Assembly: GCA_030669135.1 (NCBI GenBank) | Contig: DAOVEE010000050.1 | Coordinates: forward strand, 1-10,482 | Direction: 5' to 3' | Source of the DNA: Candidatus Bathyarchaeota archaeon | GTDB lineage: Archaea; Thermoproteota; Bathyarchaeia; TCS64 | DNA length: 10,482 bases | Shown here: positions 6,314-10,482 of the stretch, in pieces | Numbering within the stretch: the first letter of the stretch is position 1 | Layout: the number at the start of each line of letters is the position of its first letter | Notes under the pieces: model-generated | Databases searched by the model: none | The model's input: the letters and a program-made list of their open reading frames with translations, nothing else | What the model was told of the DNA's origin: nothing | Made by a program: the position numbers and the translations under genes

Positions 6314-9058
6314 CTACCTGATCCTGCCGTTCACTACCTTCTCCAGCCCTATTTCCTCGGTGTCTGTGTGGAGAGGCAGCCCCTCCATGTAGGCCTTACC
6401 GTCCACCGCCTCCAGCCTATACTTCATGAACTGGTCGAAAGTGATCGTATCCGAATTGTACTCCTTGACGTCGCCAACAAACACCTGATCCCCCGGCTTA
6501 GACGCCTGCGGGTTCAGAATGCCCACGTCCTTGCCGTCGTCTCCCGCCAACAGCATGCCCTCGCTGAGCTCGCCCCGCAGCCTCGCCGGCTGCAGGTTGG
6601 TGAGGACCACCAGGTGCTTGCCGAGGAGGTTGTTCCTGTTGGGGTAGTATGGCTTCAAGCCGGCGACTAGCCGCCTCTGCTCATCGCCTAGGTCGATCTT
6701 CAGTATGTAGAGCTTGTCGGCGCTCGGGTGGTCAAGCACCTCTGTGACCTTGGCTACCCTCATGTTGAGGGCTCCGAGGTTCGTGGGGTTGAGGACCACG
6801 TATTCTCCGCCGCTGTGCTGGACTATTAGGTCGCATATCTCCCTTAGGGCGTTCTCCAGGTACATGCCGCTGGTCTCGCTGTTGCCCTGCACGTAGACCA
6901 GTAGGTTCCGGCTGTCGAAACCTATCTTGGTGTGCTGGCCCTGCTTCACGTCGAGCCAGCAGAGCACGTGCTCGTCGTCCATCATGGCGAACTTGCCTGG
7001 CGGTATCTTCATGGGCTCAGTCTCCCCTAGGGGCACGTACACCTCGTCGCCCCGGGTCACCTTTAGCCCGACGTCTCCCACAACCTTGTCTAGGTCGTGG
7101 ACTCCGACGCTGACGCGTCTCGTTGCTGCGACGACGTTGTAGGCGTCCACCACGGTGTTGATGGTGGGGAGCCTGCCGTTCTCCTTCACAAGGTTGATGA
7201 GGTGAACCACGGGGCTCTTGGCGTCCACCTTGAACCTCGTGTACACGTCGTTGTAGGCGTCGATGATGGGGTCGCCCTCGACGCTGAGGGCTTTGATCTC
7301 CTCCTCCGCCTCCTTCTTGATTGTGTCCAGCTCCGCGGAGGACTTCCTGATCTGTACGCCCCGTACCACGGCTAGCTTTACGTCGACGCCCAGTTTCGCC
7401 AGCTTGTCGTCTATGCTGAACTCGATCTTCCTGGTCTCCGCGGGCTCGGGGACCCTGAGCTCGATGGGCTCGATCTTCTTGAGCACTATCTTGGCTTTCC
7501 CTATCTCGTGGTCCTCGACAACCTTGTCTATGTGGCTCCAGTCGAGCCCAGTTAGGTTGAGCTGCGCCTCTATCTTCTCCGCGAACACCGGCATAATGGG
7601 TTTGATGAGTATGGTGAGGTTCTTGACGATGTTCACGCAGTCGGTGAGCACCCTACGCCCCTTCTCCGGGTCTGTCTTCACCAGCTCCCAGGGCTTGTTG
7701 TCTTGGAAGTACTTGTTTCCCATGCTGCTTATGGTGAGCATCTCGTTGACGGCGTCCCTGAAATCAAATCCTATGTAGTAGGCCTTAGCCGCCAAGCACC
7801 TCTCCCTCACTTCCTCCAGCAGCTCGGCGTCGCTGACCTTGCTGGACTTGCCGTCGTAGTACCTGTTGAGGAAGCTGAGGACCCGGTAGAACAGGTTGGC
7901 CAGGTTCGCGACGAGCTCGTTGTTTATCTTGCTCCTCAGATTCTCCAGGTTCAGGTCGATGTCGCTCATGGTGTGGCTCAGGTTCGCTGCGTAGTAGTAG
8001 CGGAGCAGCTCGGGGTCCAGGTAGTCCTTGAACTCCTCGGCCGTCAGGAAGGTGCCCCTGCTCTTGCTCATCTTCTCGCCGTTCACCGTGAGGAAGCCGT
8101 GGACCACGACGTTGTCCGGGACGCGGAACCCGGCGCCATGGAGTATCGCGGGCCAGAAAAGGAGGTGGAAGTAGATGATGTCCTTACCGATGAAGTGGAT
8201 GATGGTGCCGTCAGGGCTCTGCCAGTAGTCGTCAGCCGTGCACGGCTTGTCCCTGCAGTAGTTCGCCGTGGAGGCGATGTACCCGATGGGGGCGTCCAGC
8301 CACACGTAGAAGTACTTGTCATCCTCCCCCGGTATCCTGAAACCGAAGTAGGGGCCGTCCCTGCTTATGCACCAATCCTGCAGGCCCTCGTGGACCCAGC
8401 TGAGAATCTGGTTCCTGATCTTCGGCTGTAGCTTCTTGTTGCCGTTTAGCCACTCCTTGAGCCAGTCGCTGAAGTTGCTGAGCCTGAAGAAGTAGTGGAG
8501 GCTGTTCCTGCGTATGGGCGGGCTTCCGCAGATGCTGCAGTACGGGTTGATGAGGTCCGTGGTGTCGTAGGCGGCGTTGCACTTCTCGCACACGTCGCCG
8601 TACTGGTCTTGGGCGCCGCACTTGGGGCAGGTGCCCTTCACGTACCTGTCTGGGAGGTAACGTTCACAGTGCTCGCAGTAGGTGAGCTCTATCTCCTTGG
8701 TGTAGATGTGCCCGTTCCCCCTCAGCCTGTTGAAGATGAGCTCTGTGTACATCTGGTTCTCCGGGCTGTTGGTGGTGTAGTAGCTGTCGAAGCCGACGTG
8801 GTAGTCGTCGTAGTCCCGCTTGTGCTCCTTCCACCAGTGCTCTATGAACTCCTCGGGGGTGACTCCCTGCTTCGCGGCGTTGATCTCTATGGGCGCCCCG
8901 TGAGTGTCGTCGGCCCCGCAGTAGACCACGTCGTAGCCCGCCAGCTTCATGAAGCGGACCCAGATGTCGGTCTGGATGTACTCCACCATGTGGCCTATGT
9001 GCACCGGCCCGTTGGCGTAGATCAGCGCAGAAGTTACCAGAATCCTCTCAGACTTCAA
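6314..9058 (-). CDS. metG: Methionyl-tRNA synthetase with inserted B3/B4-like domain and EMAPII-like C-terminus
   Basis: Charges tRNA-Met with methionine in the cytoplasm. At 914 residues it is far longer than usual MetRS (roughly 500-750). Catalytic domain: HIGH-type HIGH at 20-23, four CxxC pairs at 128/131, 144/147, 157/160 and 174/177 in the zinc-knuckle connective domain, WCISRD (229-234), YVWLDAPIGYI (251-261) and KMSKS (329-333). The helical anticodon-binding domain spans about 370-510, with NKPWELVK at 454-461. Residues about 546-755 are an extra B3/B4-like domain (separate entry). Residues about 765-914 are an EMAPII-like tRNA-binding domain (separate entry). The start is TTG at 9058: SD GGGAGGG lies 6 nt upstream, and the N-terminus KSERILVTSALIYANGPVHIGH is the normal family beginning. 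A TATA-like CTTAATAT lies further upstream. The reading frame is intact across all domains with no sign of frameshift. Confidence 0.97.
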   Translation of the reverse strand: MKSERILVTSALIYANGPVHIGHMVEYIQTDIWVRFMKLAGYDVVYCGADDTHGAPIEINAAKQGVTPEEFIEHWWKEHKRDYDDYHVGFDSYYTTNSPENQMYTELIFNRLRGNGHIYTKEIELTYCEHCERYLPDRYVKGTCPKCGAQDQYGDVCEKCNAAYDTTDLINPYCSICGSPPIRRNSLHYFFRLSNFSDWLKEWLNGNKKLQPKIRNQILSWVHEGLQDWCISRDGPYFGFRIPGEDDKYFYVWLDAPIGYIASTANYCRDKPCTADDYWQSPDGTIIHFIGKDIIYFHLLFWPAILHGAGFRVPDNVVVHGFLTVNGEKMSKSRGTFLTAEEFKDYLDPELLRYYYAANLSHTMSDIDLNLENLRSKINNELVANLANLFYRVLSFLNRYYDGKSSKVSDAELLEEVRERCLAAKAYYIGFDFRDAVNEMLTISSMGNKYFQDNKPWELVKTDPEKGRRVLTDCVNIVKNLTILIKPIMPVFAEKIEAQLNLTGLDWSHIDKVVEDHEIGKAKIVLKKIEPIELRVPEPAETRKIEFSIDDKLAKLGVDVKLAVVRGVQIRKSSAELDTIKKEAEEEIKALSVEGDPIIDAYNDVYTRFKVDAKSPVVHLINLVKENGRLPTINTVVDAYNVVAATRRVSVGVHDLDKVVGDVGLKVTRGDEVYVPLGETEPMKIPPGKFAMMDDEHVLCWLDVKQGQHTKIGFDSRNLLVYVQGNSETSGMYLENALREICDLIVQHSGGEYVVLNPTNLGALNMRVAKVTEVLDHPSADKLYILKIDLGDEQRRLVAGLKPYYPNRNNLLGKHLVVLTNLQPARLRGELSEGMLLAGDDGKDVGILNPQASKPGDQVFVGDVKEYNSDTITFDQFMKYRLEAVDGKAYMEGLPLHTDTEEIGLEKVVNGRIR
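6317..6766 (-). other. Domain within MetRS: EMAPII-like tRNA-binding OB fold plus C-terminal extension
   Basis: Residues about 765-914. The OB fold shows MRVAKVTEVLDHPSADKLY (766-784), LVAGLKPYY (797-805), VVLTNLQPARLRGELSEGM (817-835) and NPQASKPGDQV (849-859), the pattern of MetRS C-terminal, Trbp111 and EMAPII tRNA-binding domains, which grip the outer corner of tRNA. The chain continues for about 50 more residues (ITFDQF, then KAYMEGLPLHT) to the end at NGRIR. This recalls the extended C-terminal half of the EMAPII/AIMP1 domain rather than the shorter bacterial version. The comparison is from memory, not an alignment. Confidence 0.8.
6794..7423 (-). other. Domain within MetRS: B3/B4-like putative tRNA-editing domain
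   Basis: Residues about 546-755, between the anticodon-binding helices and the OB fold. The order of motifs follows free-standing B3/B4 proteins: VDVKLAVVRGVQI (558-570), a helical stretch ending DPIIDAYNDVYTRFKVDAKSP with the positions typical of the fold, then LPTINTVVDAYNVVAA (630-645), VGVHDLDKVVGDVGL (651-665), DDEHVLCWLDVKQGQHTKI (694-712) and DSRNLLVYVQG (715-725). In PheRS beta this fold hydrolyses Tyr-tRNA-Phe. Stand-alone versions exist but are little characterised. Assignment is by motif recognition; catalytic competence is unknown. Confidence 0.75.
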
Positions 9059-9064
9059 GGCATG

Positions 9065-9071
9065 CCCTCCC
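9065..9071 (-). promoter_or_regulatory. Shine-Dalgarno deciding the TTG start of MetRS
   Basis: Minus strand GGGAGGG with 6 nt to the TTG at 9058. The nearby ATG (9061-9063) is out of frame and only 1 nt from this SD, so it is not the MetRS start. Confidence 0.7.
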
Positions 9072-9098
9072 GGTTTTCCTAAAGAGAGCGTTTACGAC

Positions 9099-9106
9099 AT
9101 ATTAAG
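9099..9106 (-). promoter_or_regulatory. Candidate TATA box of the MetRS gene
   Basis: Minus strand CTTAATAT. Transcription would start about 25 nt downstream, near 9077-9080, leaving a short leader of about 20 nt that carries the SD at 9065-9071. The spacing is self-consistent, but the assignment is by eye. Confidence 0.45.
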
Positions 9107-9141
9107 GCTGTTTCGATCCATCAGGGTTTCCTTGAACCAGC

Positions 9142-9606
9142 CTAATGGCTGGGCTCCTGGCTTTCTTCTTCATCTTCTATTTTCTCTTCCTTTTCTTCGA
9201 TCCGTCTACTCTTAATACGAGAATAGGCATCCACTCGGCTCTTGTAGATGATGGCCCCGACTGTTGATCCGCCTATAAGCCCTAACATCGTCAAGACGTC
9301 GCCTACCGCGCCCCCGCCGTAGAAGATGGTGTAGACCACCTGCTGTAGGATGTAGGCGAGGACGCCCGTGACGGTGCCGACCCTGATCAGGTCACCCTTC
9401 GCGATCCGTGCAGCGGAGTAGCCGCCAATTAACCCGCCGACGAGGTGCAGCACGATGAACAGGGTGGAGAAGACGCTCAGAACCCTTTCAGAGCCTCCAT
9501 AGATGAGCGCCAACAACTCTATTATCAGGAAAGGCAGCCCAAAAGCCAGGGATGCCCCCGCGAAGTAGACCCTGAACGAGTCCCTCTGATCCTCCTCCCC
9601 GGTCAT
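9142..9606 (-). CDS. Small four-helix integral membrane protein, function unknown
   Basis: A 154-residue protein that I do not recognise with certainty. Four hydrophobic segments lie at about residues 12-37, 43-66, 73-96 and 100-121. Helices two to four are glycine-rich: GGLIGGYSAARIAKGD (57-72) closes helix 2, and a GGSTVGAII segment closes helix 4. The last third (about 122-154) is a highly charged tail, first basic (KSRVDAYSRIKSRR) and then strongly acidic (EEKEEKIEDEEESQE), probably cytoplasmic. The GGY-A-R-AKGD pattern recalls small archaeal/bacterial four-helix proteins of the DUF5518/TIGR04086 sort, but this is a weak resemblance. The ATG at 9606 lacks a good SD and has a TATA-like element 26 bp upstream, suggesting a leaderless transcript. 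It lies 83 bp upstream of the MetRS start on the same strand; MetRS has its own candidate promoter, so a joint operon is not implied. Confidence 0.7.
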   Translation of the reverse strand: MTGEEDQRDSFRVYFAGASLAFGLPFLIIELLALIYGGSERVLSVFSTLFIVLHLVGGLIGGYSAARIAKGDLIRVGTVTGVLAYILQQVVYTIFYGGGAVGDVLTMLGLIGGSTVGAIIYKSRVDAYSRIKSRRIEEKEEKIEDEEESQEPSH

Positions 9607-9627
9607 CAGCTTAACCTGTTTATACGG

Positions 9628-9637
9628 TTATTTAACA
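9628..9637 (-). promoter_or_regulatory. Candidate TATA box for the small membrane protein gene
   Basis: Minus strand GTTAAATAA, centred about 26 bp before the ATG at 9606, which is the spacing expected for a leaderless archaeal message. A second AT-rich element, GTATAAAC (9618-9625), is too close to the ATG to serve that start. Confidence 0.45.
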
Positions 9638-9690
9638 CTCTTCGTCGATAAATGGACGCTCTTCCACCGTTTACATGCAATATTATCCCC

Positions 9691-9703
9691 AAAGTCTTAA
9701 ATC
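9691..9703 (+). promoter_or_regulatory. Candidate BRE/TATA promoter of the DUF6754 gene
   Basis: Plus strand AAAG directly followed by TCTTAAATC, with TATA-like CTTAAAT at 9696-9702. A transcript starting about 25 nt downstream (near 9724-9726) would have a leader of roughly 12 nt before the ATG at 9737. Between lies GGGAAATCCC (9726-9735), a 4-bp-arm inverted repeat whose GGGA could act as a weak SD. Confidence 0.4.
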
Positions 9704-9736
9704 AGCTATCTTATCAGTACTTTACGGGAAATCCCA

Positions 9737-10482
9737 ATGGCAATACTAACACCAAATAGATTGGTTCCACTAGTAGCATTCATACTAGCGTGGGTGGCCA
9801 CCTATATGGCCATCCAGATGGGAAAACAGGGAAAGATCAAGATACGCAGGATGCCCGGCCTCGACGCCATCGAGGAGATAGTAGGGCGCTCCGTGGAGAT
9901 GGGGCGCCCCGTCTTCGATATCATCGGAATGGGTAATTTCACAGACATCTACGCGACTCAGACCATTGCAGGACTTAGTATCCTCAGCTATGTCTCAACA
10001 CTCTGTGCACGCCTCGGCGCCAAGCTTTACGCGCCCCAGGCAAGCGTAGACGTGTTGCCAGTAGCGGCAGAGATAGTGACTACATCCTACAGAATGGAAG
10101 GAAAGCTAGAAGAACTTGACATTGAAGAGCAGCTACCATATCTATCAGGAACACAGTTCGCCTGGGCAAGCGGCATAATCGGAATGGCTGCCAGGATGAA
10201 GCCAGCCGGCAACATCATGATCGGACCCTTCTGGGCCGAATCCATGATGTTCGCCGAAAGCTTCGACAGGATCGGAGCCATGCAAATAGGCGGAACAGCC
10301 CGGTTATACCAGATACCATTCTTCGCGGCACTATGCGACTACGTTCTAATCGGCGAGGAGATGTTCGCCGCCGGCGCCTACGTCAGCGGCGACCCCCAGC
10401 AGATAGGCAGCATAGCCGCCCAGGACTGGTACAAGCTAGCGGCTCTGGTGCTAGGCATACTCGGCGCCCTATTAGCGACGGC
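9737..10482 (+). CDS. DUF6754-type membrane protein, 3'-truncated by window edge
   Basis: Open from ATG 9737 to the right edge, giving the first 248 residues; the stop is outside the window. A single hydrophobic helix (about 9-28) is followed by a basic stretch, KQGKIKIRR, then a large soluble-looking block. A second hydrophobic segment begins at about 233 (KLAALVLGILGALLAT) and runs off the edge. The block carries the conserved pattern I associate with DUF6754: PGLDAIEEIVGRSVEMGRPV (40-59), TQTIAGLSILSYV (74-86), GTQFAWASG (138-146), IGPFWAESMMFAE (162-174), GGTARLYQIPFF (185-196) and CDYVLIGEEMFAAGAY (200-215). The function of this family is not established. Codons ending in A (ATA, CTA, GCA, GGA) look commoner here, especially in the first two thirds, than in the G/C-ending style of the catabolic genes. 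Divergent from the small membrane protein across a 130-bp gap. Confidence 0.85.
   Translation, partial: MAILTPNRLVPLVAFILAWVATYMAIQMGKQGKIKIRRMPGLDAIEEIVGRSVEMGRPVFDIIGMGNFTDIYATQTIAGLSILSYVSTLCARLGAKLYAPQASVDVLPVAAEIVTTSYRMEGKLEELDIEEQLPYLSGTQFAWASGIIGMAARMKPAGNIMIGPFWAESMMFAESFDRIGAMQIGGTARLYQIPFFAALCDYVLIGEEMFAAGAYVSGDPQQIGSIAAQDWYKLAALVLGILGALLAT

Noticed and set aside
9055..9063. Minimal upstream ORF ATG-CCT-TGA overlapping the MetRS TTG start
   Set aside because: The ATG is only 1 nt from the SD, too close for initiation, and a 9-nt pattern like this can arise by chance; no supporting evidence.
7703..9082. Plus-strand open frames opposite MetRS (7703-8431 and 8495-9082)
   Set aside because: Valine/leucine-rich shadows of MetRS codons with no family features.
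10087..10281. Minus-strand open frame opposite the DUF6754 gene
   Set aside because: It lies wholly within the conserved DUF6754 coding region on the plus strand and has no SD or promoter.
1..10482. tRNA, rRNA, CRISPR, IS elements, phage genes or defence systems
   Set aside because: No clustered repeats, transposase motifs or inverted terminal repeats were seen, and no intergenic stretch exceeds about 130 bp or reads as a tRNA cloverleaf.

Overview
The window looks like a stretch of chromosome from a G+C-rich, probably thermophilic archaeon. The evidence is an archaeal/eukaryotic-style methionyl-tRNA synthetase with a C-terminal EMAPII-like domain, the start of a DUF6754 membrane protein, TATA-like boxes about 25-28 bp ahead of several starts, a mix of leaderless-looking and Shine-Dalgarno (SD)-led genes, and TTG/GTG starts. 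I cannot name the lineage; a member of the TACK group is a guess. No tRNA, rRNA, CRISPR array or insertion sequence was recognised. No stretch longer than about 130 bp lacks a gene.

Layout. (1) 1-631, + strand: the 3' part of a ketopantoate reductase (PanE/ApbA family), cut by the window edge. (2) 621-4912, - strand, transcribed right to left: a 3-hydroxyacyl-CoA/lambda-crystallin-type dehydrogenase, then a tightly packed trio of CoA-transferase subunit A, subunit B and an M81 (MlrC-like) metallopeptidase. The M81 gene converges on and overlaps the panE-like gene. (3) 4985-6304, + strand: a class III PLP aminotransferase, divergent from the dehydrogenase. (4) 6314-9058, - strand: an unusually long (914-residue) methionyl-tRNA synthetase. 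(5) 9142-9606, - strand: a small four-helix membrane protein. (6) 9737 to the right edge, + strand: the N-terminal 248 residues of a DUF6754 membrane protein.

How the genes may work together: the aminotransferase, dehydrogenase, two CoA-transferase subunits and amidase/peptidase-like M81 enzyme form a plausible catabolic module for a nitrogen-containing compound such as a peptide, beta- or omega-amino acid or related amine. In this reading an amide is cleaved, the amine is transaminated, a hydroxy/keto acid is interconverted and the acid is activated as a CoA thioester. The substrate is not visible from sequence, and the order of steps is inference.

The most striking item is the methionyl-tRNA synthetase. 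Between the anticodon-binding domain and the C-terminal tRNA-binding domain it carries about 200 extra residues that read as a B3/B4 domain, the fold that edits mischarged tRNA in the PheRS beta subunit. A MetRS carrying such a domain in cis would be a notable architecture.
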